Positions 43,646-54,130 of a stretch of 54,130 bases of DNA are shown here, in pieces. The translations under genes were made by a program, and so were the position numbers. Origin of the DNA: Acidimicrobiaceae bacterium (GTDB lineage: Bacteria; Actinomycetota; Acidimicrobiia; Acidimicrobiales; RAAP-2). The DNA lies in assembly GCA_003138855.1 (NCBI GenBank), contig PLHF01000153.1, positions 47,031 to 101,160 of the forward strand, in the 5' to 3' direction. The notes under the pieces were generated by a model. It was not told the origin of the DNA, ran no database searches, and saw only the letters and a program-made list of their open reading frames with translations. Position 1 is the stretch's first letter. The number at the start of each line of letters is the position of its first letter.

Positions 43646-45892
43646 GTGGTACGCACTTCCTCGCTCACGGTCCTGGTCGCACAGGGCGACGCCAGCTGGT
43701 CGTCGGTGCTCGGCGCGGTGCGCAGCGTCATCGCCACCGGCCAGGCCGCGGACGTGCAGGTGATCGCCACGTCCCCTCCTGCCGGCGATTCTGCCGAGGG
43801 CAGCGACCACGTTGCCGGATCAATTGGGGATGCGTCGACCTCCGTCACGTTCCTGGACGGATCGATCCGTCCTGCCGACGTGCTCAACACATGCTCGACG
43901 CAGTTCCTCGGAATCCTTCATGCGCAGGCCGCCGTCGTGGAGGGAACGCTCGAGCGCCATCTCCGGGCTCTCCACGATCACACCGAGGCGGTGCTCTCCG
44001 TTTCGTTGGCGTGCCCTGACGAAGAGCGGGAGGCAACGGAGACGAGGGCCCTGCTCTTGTCGGCGGCGGCCGGGACGGACTCCCGGATCGTCGACGGGCG
44101 GGCCTTCGCCCGGGCCCTCCTCTTCGACGGCTGGCCGCTCGACACCGTTCCCTCGGTCCTCGTAGTTCGGACGAGCGCGGCGGTCGGACCACGTTCGGAT
44201 CACTTGGAACGGCACCTGACCGAAGGAGGAGCGAGCGAACGGGACCTCTACGGCATCCTGCTCGCCATGCTCACCCGGGGATCTGTGTGGTCCGACCCCG
44301 AGGTCGGCGTCAACGTCGGCCCCCGTCCTCCCACCGAGGGCTACCCACAATGGCGCCGGTGGTCCGAGATCATGGAGGCAGGTTCGGAACTCGGGCTCGT
44401 GGATGGGCCGGGCGAGGCCGTACAGGCGCTCATCTGTCACACCCGCCGAACAGCAGCCCTCCTCCGGCGGCCCCGGGCCGCAGGCCCTGGGGCACTGTTC
44501 GACCATCGTGCGGAACTGGTGCGGGGGATCAGCGAATCATGGCGATCGCTCATCACCACCGAGGCCTCCATGCCACCGCTCCTGCCACTTCACGTGGCCA
44601 TCCTGCCTGACGACGACCCCGACAAGGTGGCCGCCAGTGCCGACGTGGCCGGCCGGATCGCAGCCCGGGTGTCCATCCTCGCCTCCCCCTTGGATCCGCC
44701 CCCGATTGACGCCGGCGGCGGACTGCCGACACCTGAAGGCTGGACGGCCAACCGCGACCTCGCCCGCCTCCTGGAGGGCGGTGACTTCCCCGTACTCATC
44801 GTGCGAGCCGGAGAGAAACCGGAGATCCTCGATCGCCGCCAGCTGACAGCACTGCTCGAGGACCCCGGCCCCCACCGACCGCTCGGCACGATCGCCACAC
44901 TGTCGGGCTTCCAGCCACGGCTCGTATGGTCGGGATCATCGGACGCCCCACGTTCGGAGACGCCCGACACCCCACCGGTGTACTCCTTGCGTCTTGGCAC
45001 GACAGCGCCCGGGGAGCACCAGGACTGGCTTCCTCCGTCCACGCTCGGGCGGGGTTCCCACAGGCTGACCAAGTTCATCGTCGTCGCTCCTGACTACACC
45101 GAGATCCATGGCGGCGTGGTGGCATTGCACCGACTGTGCGATCGGCTCAACGCCCTGGGTTACGAGGCGTTCGTTCATTCGATCGGGGTCATGGGCGACA
45201 CACGGCCAGACTGGTTGACGCCGCAGCGAAGGGGCCGGAGCATGAGCGACGCAGTCATGGTCTATCCCGAGATCGTGACCGGCAACCCGTTCGAGGCCAA
45301 GCGCGTCGTGCGGTGGCTCCTCAACCGCCCTGGCTGGTTCACCGGAAGCCCGATGGGCGAGGGGCCCGATGACTTGGTGGTCGCGTTCGACCAACAGATC
45401 TCCTCGGAACATGCCGTGGTGAGTGTTCCCCTCATCGACCCCTTCACGTTCTTTCCCAAGGATCGGCCCGGCTCAGGGAGTCTGCTGTGGATAGGAAAAG
45501 GAAGACTGCCCGGGGAATTCGACCGATCCGACAAGACGCTGATCACCAATTCGTGGCCCGCCGAGAGGACCGAGTTGGCAGCGCTGCTTCGTGGCGCCGA
45601 TGTCCTCTACACCTGTGATTGGCTCACGTCGATCATCGACGAGGCGCTGATGTGTGCCACACCAGTGATACTCATCGGCGATCAAACGTGGTCGCGCCAT
45701 GAGATCGCCATGAGGCCGGGCATGGCATGGGAGGACGAGGCGGATTTCGACCGGGCGCGACGGGATGCCTGCCGGTACTACCCCCGCTACCTCGAATCGC
45801 TACATTCCGTCGACGCTTCGATCGAGCGCTTCGTCCAGCTGGTGAACGACCACTTCGATGCCGTGGACGGTCGTCCCGTCCCCATCGATTGA
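43646..45892 (+). CDS. Large glycosyltransferase-like protein: divergent N-terminal half plus GT4-like C-terminal half
   Basis: 748 residues from GTG 43646, 4 bases after the rfbG stop. Residues 1-200 resemble a GT2 Rossmann-type layout (SLTVLVAQGDASWSSVL, then TFLDGSIRPADVL), but no DxD motif is visible. Residues 300-430 hold VAILPDDDPDKVAASADVAGR and FPVLIVRAGEKPEIL. The C-terminal third begins FIVVAPDYTEIHGGVVALHRL, a GT-B donor loop, and ends LTSIIDEALMCATPVILIGD, which matches the GT4 nucleotide-sugar end, though with one Glu of the E-x7-E not evident. It may be a GT4 enzyme with an accessory N-terminal half, or a pair of which only one is active. No membrane helix; cytoplasmic. Confidence 0.65.
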   Translation: MVRTSSLTVLVAQGDASWSSVLGAVRSVIATGQAADVQVIATSPPAGDSAEGSDHVAGSIGDASTSVTFLDGSIRPADVLNTCSTQFLGILHAQAAVVEGTLERHLRALHDHTEAVLSVSLACPDEEREATETRALLLSAAAGTDSRIVDGRAFARALLFDGWPLDTVPSVLVVRTSAAVGPRSDHLERHLTEGGASERDLYGILLAMLTRGSVWSDPEVGVNVGPRPPTEGYPQWRRWSEIMEAGSELGLVDGPGEAVQALICHTRRTAALLRRPRAAGPGALFDHRAELVRGISESWRSLITTEASMPPLLPLHVAILPDDDPDKVAASADVAGRIAARVSILASPLDPPPIDAGGGLPTPEGWTANRDLARLLEGGDFPVLIVRAGEKPEILDRRQLTALLEDPGPHRPLGTIATLSGFQPRLVWSGSSDAPRSETPDTPPVYSLRLGTTAPGEHQDWLPPSTLGRGSHRLTKFIVVAPDYTEIHGGVVALHRLCDRLNALGYEAFVHSIGVMGDTRPDWLTPQRRGRSMSDAVMVYPEIVTGNPFEAKRVVRWLLNRPGWFTGSPMGEGPDDLVVAFDQQISSEHAVVSVPLIDPFTFFPKDRPGSGSLLWIGKGRLPGEFDRSDKTLITNSWPAERTELAALLRGADVLYTCDWLTSIIDEALMCATPVILIGDQTWSRHEIAMRPGMAWEDEADFDRARRDACRYYPRYLESLHSVDASIERFVQLVNDHFDAVDGRPVPID

Positions 45893-45922
45893 CGGATTGA
45901 CCTTGCGTTAGCCTGGGTCCAC

Positions 45923-46429
45923 ATGACAGAAGAACATGGGATGGGCGCATCCGGGCTGCCGGAGGTGGCTACCACCGAACAGGGCCTGTCGGCCACGGAG
46001 CTCTCCACGCTGCTTCTCCTGCTGGCCGATACGCGCGAGCTGGCCGAGCAGTCGCGCGCCGAGCGCTCCGATGCCGAAGCCCGAGCCGATCGCGCCGGCT
46101 CGAAGGCCGAGACCCTGCAGATCGAAATCGACGGGATGACGACCGCCTTGGCCTCTCTGGAGGCGCAACTCATGTCAGCCGTGGCCGCCCTCGAGAGTGC
46201 CGAGGCCCGGATCCAGGCACTCGAGGGTGAGCTCGCACTAACGCAGCAGCGCGCCGTGTCCGCCGAGGGGTCCCTCGTCCATCTCGAGACGGCCCGTGCC
46301 GAGGTGGCTACATCCGAAGCGGCCCTTCAGGCGGAACTGGCGGACATGCGCCAGAGCACCAGCTGGCGGGCCACCGCGCCCATTCGCTCCGTCGCCGGTG
46401 CCCTTCACCGCAATCACGTGGTGCCGTAG
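45923..46429 (+). CDS. Small coiled-coil protein ending in a STSWR-type motif
   Basis: 168 residues from ATG 45923. Residues 30-145 are almost continuous heptads of Ala, Leu, Glu and Arg (EQSRAERSDAEARADRAG, then ASLEAQLMSAVAALESAEA), predicting one long coiled coil. The C-terminus is STSWRATAPIRSVAGAL, a motif seen at the end of the catalytic or accessory parts of surface-polysaccharide glycosyltransferases. It has no catalytic domain, so it may be a scaffold or tether for the large neighbouring glycosyltransferases. The end overlaps the convergent tandem GT2 gene by 16 bases. It begins 30 bases after the upstream GT gene and probably belongs to that operon. Confidence 0.7.
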   Translation: MTEEHGMGASGLPEVATTEQGLSATELSTLLLLLADTRELAEQSRAERSDAEARADRAGSKAETLQIEIDGMTTALASLEAQLMSAVAALESAEARIQALEGELALTQQRAVSAEGSLVHLETARAEVATSEAALQAELADMRQSTSWRATAPIRSVAGALHRNHVVP

Positions 46430-48321
46430 CCGTCGGCCTGCGTGCCCGCATCGGTGAGCCCGGTGGCGACTGCCGATTCGCCCTCACCCGCTGCCACCGG
46501 CGTCAGTCCCTCGATCACCGCGAGCCACTCCTCGTCCTCACCCGGCGCCCGGAATCCGCACCACGGGTCGAAGCGCCCGAGGTTCTTGTTGTAGCACGGG
46601 TCGTCTTTGCGGATCAGGTCCCCCCACCGGGAGAGAAAGTGCTGGAAGTCCGCGGAGTAGCCGGAGAGGCCGCGGCTCACCGACTCGTAGTGGGTCAGCT
46701 CGGCATGGGGCGTGTAGAGCAATCGGTAGCCGGCCTGCCCGAGGCGGAGGCAGAAGTCGATGTCGTTGAACGCCACGGGATACGCCTCGTCGAAGCCGCC
46801 CATCTCCTCGAACCCCTCCCGCCTCACCAGCATGCACGCCGCGGTCAGCGCGCTGAATGAGCGCACGGTCTGGTCCCATCCGAAGTAGCCCGCCCGGCCC
46901 TTGGGGAGCCCGTTGAAGATGTGGGCGGCGATGCCCTGCATCCCGAGCACCACCCCGGCATGCTGCACCCGCCCGTCCGGGTAGATCAGCCGCGCCCCCA
47001 CCGCCCCGATCTCGGGGCGTTGGCCCAGTTCCACCAACGCATGGAGCCAACCCTCCGAAGTCGCCTCGATGTCGTTGTTCATGAACAACAACATGTCGGT
47101 GTCACACGTTGCGGCGGCGACGTTGTTGATGGCGGCCCAGTTGAACGGCCCGGGGTAGTCGATCAACCGGGTGGCCGGCCTGGTTTCGAGCTGCCGGCGG
47201 AGGACGCGGGTCTCGGGCTCGGTGCTCCCGTTGTCGACGAGCACCACCTCGCTGATCCCGTAGCCGGGTGCCTTCTCCAGCGATTCGAGGCAGGCCGCGG
47301 TCAGTGCTGCCTGATCGCGGAACGGGATGATGACACTGACCGTCGGCGAGCCATGGATGCGGCGGCGCAGGTGATAGGAGCCGAGGAAGGCTCCGGTCTC
47401 CACGACACCGTCGATGCCGCGCCTGGCAACGGCGTCCTCGAGCGCCCGGCGGCTGGCCGCGTACGCCCACGGCTTGGCGTCAGGGTCGCCGGCGGCAGAG
47501 CCTGCCACCACCCGCCAGTGGTAGAGGACCTTGGGGATGTGCACCACCCGTCGCGCCACCTCGGTGGCCCGGAGCATCACGTCGAAGTCCTGGCTCCCGT
47601 CGAACTCGGGACGGAACCCTCCGACGCGCCGCAGGAGTTCGTGGCGGATGGCCGTGACGTGCCCGAGGTAGGGGTAGGAGAGCAGCAGATCGGGGTCCCA
47701 ATCGGGTTTGAATTGGGGCTGATACTGGCGATCCACCTCGTCCAGCTTGTCCTCGTCCGAGTAGATGACATCGGCGTCGTCCTCGGTCGTGACCACGGCG
47801 GCGATCCGAGCCAGGGCATCGGTCGTGAGGAGATCGTCGTGATCGATCAACACGATGAACTCCCCTACGGCGGCCACCAGTGCCCGGTTGGTCGCCCGCG
47901 AGATGCCGCCGTTCTGTTCGAGGGCCAGGGCCTTGATCCGCGGGTCGGCGGCGGCGAACTCGGCCATCGTCGACGTCAACTCGGGGTCGCCAGAGCCGTC
48001 GTCACACAGGCAGAGCTCCCAGTTCCGATAGGTCTGATCGATGACGGACTGGACGCACTCGCGGAAGTACCAGAGCGACGGCCGGTACACAGGGACGACG
48101 ATGCTCAACAGCGGGCCGTCGACCGGCAGGTCCTCGGGGGGCAGGGTGTCGGCATGGTCGATGCGATAGAGGTGCCACTGGTGCTGCCAGTGCCAGTAGT
48201 CCGGGGCGAACGATGCGGCGTCGACCCCCCACTCCTCCTCCTCGTCGTCCTCTTTGGCGGGCCGAGGGAGCAGGAGGGTCTCGGCCAGCCGGTCGGCCAT
48301 CCAGCCCAGGGCGTCCGACAT
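46414..48321 (-). CDS. Tandem GT2 glycosyltransferase (two catalytic domains)
   Basis: 635 residues from ATG 48321; GTG starts at 48363 and 48354 are in frame, so up to 14 residues could be added. A short N-terminal region contains DYWHWQHQWHLYRIDHAD. The first GT-A domain begins LSIVVPVYRPSLWYF and has LCDDGSGDPE, NGGISRATNRAL and the metal site LIDHDDLLTTDAL. The second begins VSVIIPFRDQAALTA and has VVLVDNGSTEPET, LLFMNNDIEATSEGWL and DIDFCLRLGQAGYRLLY. Such two-domain enzymes usually build a repeat of rhamnose or related sugars. No membrane helix. The downstream end carries a Gly/Ala/Glu tail that overlaps the coiled-coil gene. The upstream open frame to 48693 is not coding. Confidence 0.85.
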   Translation of the reverse strand: MSDALGWMADRLAETLLLPRPAKEDDEEEEWGVDAASFAPDYWHWQHQWHLYRIDHADTLPPEDLPVDGPLLSIVVPVYRPSLWYFRECVQSVIDQTYRNWELCLCDDGSGDPELTSTMAEFAAADPRIKALALEQNGGISRATNRALVAAVGEFIVLIDHDDLLTTDALARIAAVVTTEDDADVIYSDEDKLDEVDRQYQPQFKPDWDPDLLLSYPYLGHVTAIRHELLRRVGGFRPEFDGSQDFDVMLRATEVARRVVHIPKVLYHWRVVAGSAAGDPDAKPWAYAASRRALEDAVARRGIDGVVETGAFLGSYHLRRRIHGSPTVSVIIPFRDQAALTAACLESLEKAPGYGISEVVLVDNGSTEPETRVLRRQLETRPATRLIDYPGPFNWAAINNVAAATCDTDMLLFMNNDIEATSEGWLHALVELGQRPEIGAVGARLIYPDGRVQHAGVVLGMQGIAAHIFNGLPKGRAGYFGWDQTVRSFSALTAACMLVRREGFEEMGGFDEAYPVAFNDIDFCLRLGQAGYRLLYTPHAELTHYESVSRGLSGYSADFQHFLSRWGDLIRKDDPCYNKNLGRFDPWCGFRAPGEDEEWLAVIEGLTPVAAGEGESAVATGLTDAGTQADGYGTT

Positions 48322-48677
48322 TCGGTCCGACCGGCCCGTTTCGGGATCGATCACGTCAAGCACGACCCGGGGGGCATTCTGAGGCGGTTTCGGCACAATT
48401 AGGCTGACGATACCATGGCCGTGTTCCAGCTGATCACCAGCCGGCGTCCCCGGGAGGCACTCGCCGTACAGGTAGAATCCCAGCGTGCAGCTTGGTTCGG
48501 AACGGGCTGGGCAGAGAGGATTGTCGCGAGCCGGGAGTCGGAGGACGGCCTGACGGGAAGGCCGAGATCCGGGCGGTTCCCGCAGCGGGGACCGTGCCCA
48601 CCGGTTGGGCATCATGAGATTCCAGGGCCCGGACAGTGAGGGCATCGTGCAGCGGCCGACAGGAGGAGAGCCAGAAC
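48322..48677. other. Intergenic region between divergent genes
   Basis: About 356 bases between the tandem GT2 start and the plus-strand coiled-coil-like gene. It ends with AGGAGGAGAG (48661-48670), the ribosome-binding site of that gene. I see no coding sequence; short frames in it have no site and no family. Both promoters should be here. Confidence 0.4.
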
Positions 48678-49214
48678 GTGGGACAACCCGCACTTGACCC
48701 GGAAGAGGTACTCGAGCGACTGAAGGCAGAGCACCGGACCCTGTTCTGGGAGCCCCTCCAACCCAACATGATCAGGCGCACCAAGGACAACGAGCAGGCC
48801 CGCAACCGCGGCTCCCTCGAGTTCCTTCACCACCACTGGGCCCTTCCCGACCATTTCGACCCGGCCGTGGCCGGCGGTGGTCTGCGGGGGAAGATCGTCA
48901 CTCTGTTCGGCCGTCTGACCTATCGGGTGCTCGGTCCCTACCTCCGCCAGGAGCGGGACCTCCTGGCCCACATGGTCCGGGTGAACGAGGCCCTCGAGCG
49001 ACGTTGTGACGAGCTCACCCTCCGCTGCCAGCAGCTCAACCAGGACTTCCTCGACCGCCAGGTGGCCGAGGCCCGCAACCTGGCCGAGCTCGCCCTGTGG
49101 CTCCATCTCGAACCCCCTGCGGTCGCGGCGGCCACGGTGTCCCCGGCGGCCACGACTGCGGGTCGCCACGGAAAGGACGGGGCAGACCAAAAGGACGCAG
49201 CGTCCGCCCCATGA
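48678..49214 (+). CDS. Small GT-associated helical protein
   Basis: 178 residues from GTG 48678, with AGGAGG/GGAGAG 8-11 bases upstream, an excellent site. Residues 1-40 contain DPEEVLERLKAEHRTLFWEP. A segment FGRLTYRVLGPYLRQERDLL is followed by a heptad-like stretch (RVNEALERRCDELTLRCQQL) that should form a coiled coil, then AELALWLHLEPP and an Ala/Thr-rich tail. No membrane helix or signal. Its position between two glycosyltransferase genes parallels the coiled-coil gene at 45923, so both may be assembly factors. It may couple to the next gene 43 bases later. No family name can be given. Confidence 0.65.
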   Translation: MGQPALDPEEVLERLKAEHRTLFWEPLQPNMIRRTKDNEQARNRGSLEFLHHHWALPDHFDPAVAGGGLRGKIVTLFGRLTYRVLGPYLRQERDLLAHMVRVNEALERRCDELTLRCQQLNQDFLDRQVAEARNLAELALWLHLEPPAVAAATVSPAATTAGRHGKDGADQKDAASAP

Positions 49215-49257
49215 CATCGGGACGCTCGATTGCCTGGGCGCCGTGGGTCGCGTCCCC

Positions 49258-50466
49258 ATGACGGTGACGCCCACCGCGGATGGGCGCCGCCTTCGGCCGG
49301 TGGTCGCGCTGCTCGCTGCCCATTGGGAGTCGAAGACCGAGGAGGGCTGGATCACACGCCAGGTGGCCGGGGCCCTGGCCTGGGTGGCCGATGTCCACGT
49401 CATCACGCCGGAGGGCAGCACGGCAGGCACCTCGACCGACAGTGTCTTCACGTTGCACCGGATGGCCACGCCGATCGAGCCGGCTGCGGAGCTCCGCCGG
49501 GACCTGCTGATCGAGGGACTGTCGGAAACCGGTGCCAGCGGCGACGTCCTCGGGTCTCCCGAGCTGTCCTCCCTGCTCGACCAGGGCCTGGTCGGACCGT
49601 GGGGCGACGCGTCGGACATCCTGTCCGCGCTGCAACCCGATCTCGCGGTGATCGCCGGCCACCAGGACGTCGGCGCCCTCAACGCAGTCGATCGGCACGA
49701 TCCGGGCCTTCCGGTGACCCTGCTGGCCCTGGGGGCAGACGCCGAGAGCATCGCGTTCCCGCATTTCGCCTCGGTGTTCGCCCGTGCTGACACGGTGCTG
49801 GCGGTGACCGAGTCGGAGCGCATGGCCATCGTCGAACACCATGGGCGCCCGGACGCGGTCCGTCGGATCGGCGCACCACTGAGCGCCAACCCCAGCGCCC
49901 TCAGTGAGCCCAACGGCTGGGTGGGAGACACCGGCTACCTCCTCGTCCTGACCGGCGTCGACTCCGAGGACGAGGAGCACCCGGAGTACGAGCTCAGCCG
50001 TGTCCTGCGGCTGAGCTTCCCCGACCGGCCCGTGGGAATCACCCACACCGACGCCTTCTGTGCGTGGCACGGGGGGCGCCTCAACGAGGGATGGCCGATC
50101 GAGCGATCGAGCGACCTGGCCCGCCTGATGGCTTGGGCCAGGATCACCGTCGATCTGCGCCCCGGTCGGCTGTTCGCCCGGAGGTGCGTCGACTCTCTGC
50201 TCTACGGGACGCCGATCGTGGTGCCAGCCGACAGCCGGGCCAGGGAGCACGCCCAACGAGGCCGGGGCGGACTCTGGTTCGAGAACCCGGCCGAACTCGC
50301 CTGGTGCGTCGAGTCGCTGTTGGAGCCGCCGACCCACGACACCATCAGTGCACAGGGGCTCTCCTACGCCGAGGAGGAGTACGGCTCGACCGACCGGTTC
50401 GTCGAACGGGTCGCCGAGGCCTGCGGCCTGACCCCGGCGACCGCGCCGGTTGCCGTCACCACCTGA
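49258..50466 (+). CDS. GT-B-fold glycosyltransferase-like protein (GT1/GT4 type, divergent)
   Basis: 402 residues from ATG 49258; GTG 49243 is possible. Residues 17-60 (PVVALLAAHWESKTEEGW, then QVAGALAWVADVHVITP) form the first strand and donor-side loop of a GT-B fold. The middle (DLAVIAGHQDVGALNAVDR, SVFARADTVLAVTESERMAI) matches the linker and second Rossmann half. The C-terminus (RITVDLRPGRLFARRCVDSLLYGTPIVVP, shown here as DSLLYGTPIVVP) is the donor-binding block, in which the usual first Glu of E-x7-E is not evident. GGLWFENPAELAWCVESLL closes the domain. It may be active with a non-standard donor or be a non-catalytic partner. Its stop abuts the convergent Ppx/GppA gene, TGA and TCA forming TGATCA. 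Confidence 0.65.
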   Translation: MTVTPTADGRRLRPVVALLAAHWESKTEEGWITRQVAGALAWVADVHVITPEGSTAGTSTDSVFTLHRMATPIEPAAELRRDLLIEGLSETGASGDVLGSPELSSLLDQGLVGPWGDASDILSALQPDLAVIAGHQDVGALNAVDRHDPGLPVTLLALGADAESIAFPHFASVFARADTVLAVTESERMAIVEHHGRPDAVRRIGAPLSANPSALSEPNGWVGDTGYLLVLTGVDSEDEEHPEYELSRVLRLSFPDRPVGITHTDAFCAWHGGRLNEGWPIERSSDLARLMAWARITVDLRPGRLFARRCVDSLLYGTPIVVPADSRAREHAQRGRGGLWFENPAELAWCVESLLEPPTHDTISAQGLSYAEEEYGSTDRFVERVAEACGLTPATAPVAVTT

Positions 50467-51402
50467 TCAATCACCCCTGCTCAACAGGCTGGCCACCATC
50501 CCGTCGAGGATGTCCGCTTCGGAAACCAGGCACTCGTCGAACCCGAACCGGGTCATGACCGCGGAGAGGATCATCGCCCCGCCCACGATCACGTCCTCTC
50601 TGCCGCGGGGCATGCCGGCACGGTCGAGGCGTGCCGCCCGGACCTCCTGGGCGAGTGTCCGGTACCAGTCGTAGACCTCGGTGGCAGAGAGCACCGAGTG
50701 GTGGATCCGGTCACGGTCGTACTCCGCAAGCCCGAGGTTGAGCGCCGCCAGGGTGGTCACCGTGCCGGCCAGCCCGACCAGCCGGTGGGCGGCGAGGAAC
50801 CTCGGGTGCTCGGCGATGGCGGACTCCAGGGACTCGCCGACCATCGCCTCGGCCTCGACCAGTTCGGCCGGCGTCGGCGGATCGTGCAGCAGGAACCGCT
50901 CGGTGACCCGCACGCAGCCCATCTGCAGGGAGACCGCCACCAGCTCCGGATCGTTGGCGTCCGTGCCGGTGACCAGCTCGGTCGAGCCCCCGCCGATGTC
51001 CAGCACCAGAAACGGCCCCCCGTCGGGCTCGAGATCGGAGACGGCTCCGGCCAGCGACAGCCGTCCCTCCTGCGTCCCCGCCAGCAACTCGGGGTGGAAC
51101 CCGGCGATCTCACCGGCTGCCTCGAGGAACTCGTCGCCGTTCGAGGCGTCCCGTGCGGCCGACGTGGCCGCCAACCTCCCCCGGGCCACCTGGTACCGGT
51201 CCGTCACCCCTCGGAACTCCCGCAGCGCGGCCAGGCAGCGCTCGACGGCCTCGGGAGCGAGCGCCCCTGTCGAGTCCACGCCCTCTCCGAGCCTGGTGAT
51301 CCGCATCAGGCGCTCGACGGGCCTCCCGTCGGCGCCGGCGACCAGAAGGCGGGTGGAGTTGGTGCCACAGTCGATGGCCGCCACCCGACCGTCAGGATCC
51401 AT
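50467..51402 (-). CDS. Ppx/GppA-family exopolyphosphatase/guanosine pentaphosphatase
   Basis: 311 residues from ATG 51402, as in the short actinobacterial Ppx (Rv1026-like) proteins. The actin-like ATPase fold shows VAAIDCGTNSTRLLV near 7-21 (phosphate 1 loop), the second phosphate loop DIGGGSTELVTG around 147-158, and GLAGTVTTLAALNLG (adenosine-type loop). The family removes phosphate from polyphosphate or from pppGpp. It follows the DUF501 gene on the minus strand, in the conserved order enolase, FtsB-like, DUF501, Ppx. It starts about 65 bases after the DUF501 stop. Nothing links it directly to the glycan genes. Confidence 0.92.
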   Translation of the reverse strand: MDPDGRVAAIDCGTNSTRLLVAGADGRPVERLMRITRLGEGVDSTGALAPEAVERCLAALREFRGVTDRYQVARGRLAATSAARDASNGDEFLEAAGEIAGFHPELLAGTQEGRLSLAGAVSDLEPDGGPFLVLDIGGGSTELVTGTDANDPELVAVSLQMGCVRVTERFLLHDPPTPAELVEAEAMVGESLESAIAEHPRFLAAHRLVGLAGTVTTLAALNLGLAEYDRDRIHHSVLSATEVYDWYRTLAQEVRAARLDRAGMPRGREDVIVGGAMILSAVMTRFGFDECLVSEADILDGMVASLLSRGD

Positions 51403-51467
51403 GTGCCCTTGCTACCACGGCAAACAGAGGAAGACCACACCCTGAGACGGTGCACACTCGACCTCGA

Positions 51468-51917
51468 TCAGGCCGGGTGGAGACCGATCTGCTCCGCCGT
51501 CCACTGCCCGATCGGATCGTCGGCCCCCGTCAGCCACCAGGCCAGGTGAGCATGGAGGCACTTGACACCGTGCCTGGTGCCGCCGACCCCTCCCGACGGT
51601 CGCGGGCCGCTGTGGCCGGAGTCGATCAGAGCATCCCGTTCCGCGGCGTACAGGGCATGGGCGGTCGCCAGCCGGTCGGCATCCACCGCAGCCTCGGCCT
51701 GGCGCACCCCGCCCCGCGACTCGAGCCTGCTGACCTCCTCGCGCAGATGCGCGTCGACCAACCAGTAGCGGGTGGGCATGGGCGTGCCGTCGAACAGAAA
51801 CGGTGCGTTGGCGATCACCGCGGGAGCGCCGTCCTCGGCTCGGACCACCACCTCGAACTCCCCCGACGGCCGGCGGCCCAGCAGCGCGGCCACGGCCTGC
51901 TGGTCCGTTTCGCTCAC
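51468..51917 (-). CDS. DUF501 family protein
   Basis: 149 residues from GTG 51917, with GGGGAGGGC just upstream, which is close but typical. The family is defined by its place beside ftsB-like and ppx genes in Actinobacteria, and no reaction is known. Here AALLGRRPSGEFEVVVRA, PAVIANAPFLFDGTPMPTRYWL and the Cys/His-bearing C-terminus GGVGGTRHGVKCLHAHLAWWL are the recognisable parts. The last segment with C-x-H-x-H could bind metal, which is inference. Two in-frame stretches upstream to 52901 belong to the antisense of the FtsB gene. Confidence 0.85.
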   Translation of the reverse strand: MSETDQQAVAALLGRRPSGEFEVVVRAEDGAPAVIANAPFLFDGTPMPTRYWLVDAHLREEVSRLESRGGVRQAEAAVDADRLATAHALYAAERDALIDSGHSGPRPSGGVGGTRHGVKCLHAHLAWWLTGADDPIGQWTAEQIGLHPA

Positions 51918-51952
51918 GCCCTCCCCGCCGGGGTCGGCCGATGGTGGTGGGG

Positions 51953-54129
<2,177 letters not shown>

Positions 54130-54130
54130 C

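Noticed and set aside
46921-48402. 493-residue plus-strand frame
   Set aside because: Shadow of the tandem GT2 gene; composition typical of antisense GC-rich frames.

Overview
The window is high-GC DNA with GTG and TTG starts and long antisense shadow frames. At its right end lies the order enolase, FtsB/DivIC-like protein, DUF501 protein and Ppx/GppA phosphatase, all on the minus strand. That order is conserved in Actinobacteria (the same as Mycobacterium tuberculosis Rv1023-Rv1026). The secreted protein with GYY/GYW...FG repeats suggests an Acidimicrobiia-like actinomycete, but this is inference and no taxonomic marker gene is present.

Almost everything left of the enolase block (1-50.5 kb) looks like one large surface-glycan locus. 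1-11.3 kb holds the end of an epimerase, a multi-TM GT-C-like protein, a polyprenyl-phosphate-type GT2 with a GNAT acetyltransferase, a YfhO-like membrane protein and two more GT-C-like proteins. 11.5-20.5 kb has a GT4 enzyme with two N-terminal beta-sandwich-like modules, an epimerase, two convergent HAD-like proteins (one degenerate) and a GT2. 20.9-22.9 kb encodes a secreted repeat protein whose reading frame lacks a normal start codon. 23.0-24.2 kb is a broken IS transposase followed by about 0.5 kb of debris. 24.7-29.2 kb is a coupled pair of paralogous GT8-like enzymes with repeated C-terminal modules; the downstream one has lost its DxD motif.

29.4-43.6 kb carries the parts of a CDP-deoxysugar pathway: glucose-1-phosphate cytidylyltransferase (RfbF), CDP-glucose 4,6-dehydratase (RfbG) and the PLP/iron-sulfur 3-dehydrase RfbH, together with a thiamine-diphosphate lyase/transferase-like enzyme, an HpcH/HpaI-type aldolase and an SDR reductase. 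By analogy with yersiniose synthesis (YerE/YerF) this predicts a branched-chain 3,6-dideoxyhexose in which a two-carbon unit from a 2-keto acid is attached at C4. The aldolase would be an unexplained addition, and no RfbH partner reductase is visible. Interleaved are a GT87-like membrane enzyme, a HAD phosphatase, a fused double methyltransferase, a GtrB/ArnC-like GT2 and a DMT-type membrane protein that could flip its product. The stretch 35.5-39.1 kb is visibly richer in A+T than the rest.

43.6-50.5 kb has large soluble glycosyltransferases (a GT4-like fusion, a tandem GT2, a GT1/GT4-like protein) and two small coiled-coil proteins. No Wzx/Wzy, ABC exporter, O-antigen ligase, tRNA, rRNA or CRISPR array was seen. 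Start codons were assigned by reading ribosome-binding sites by eye and several are uncertain, as noted.
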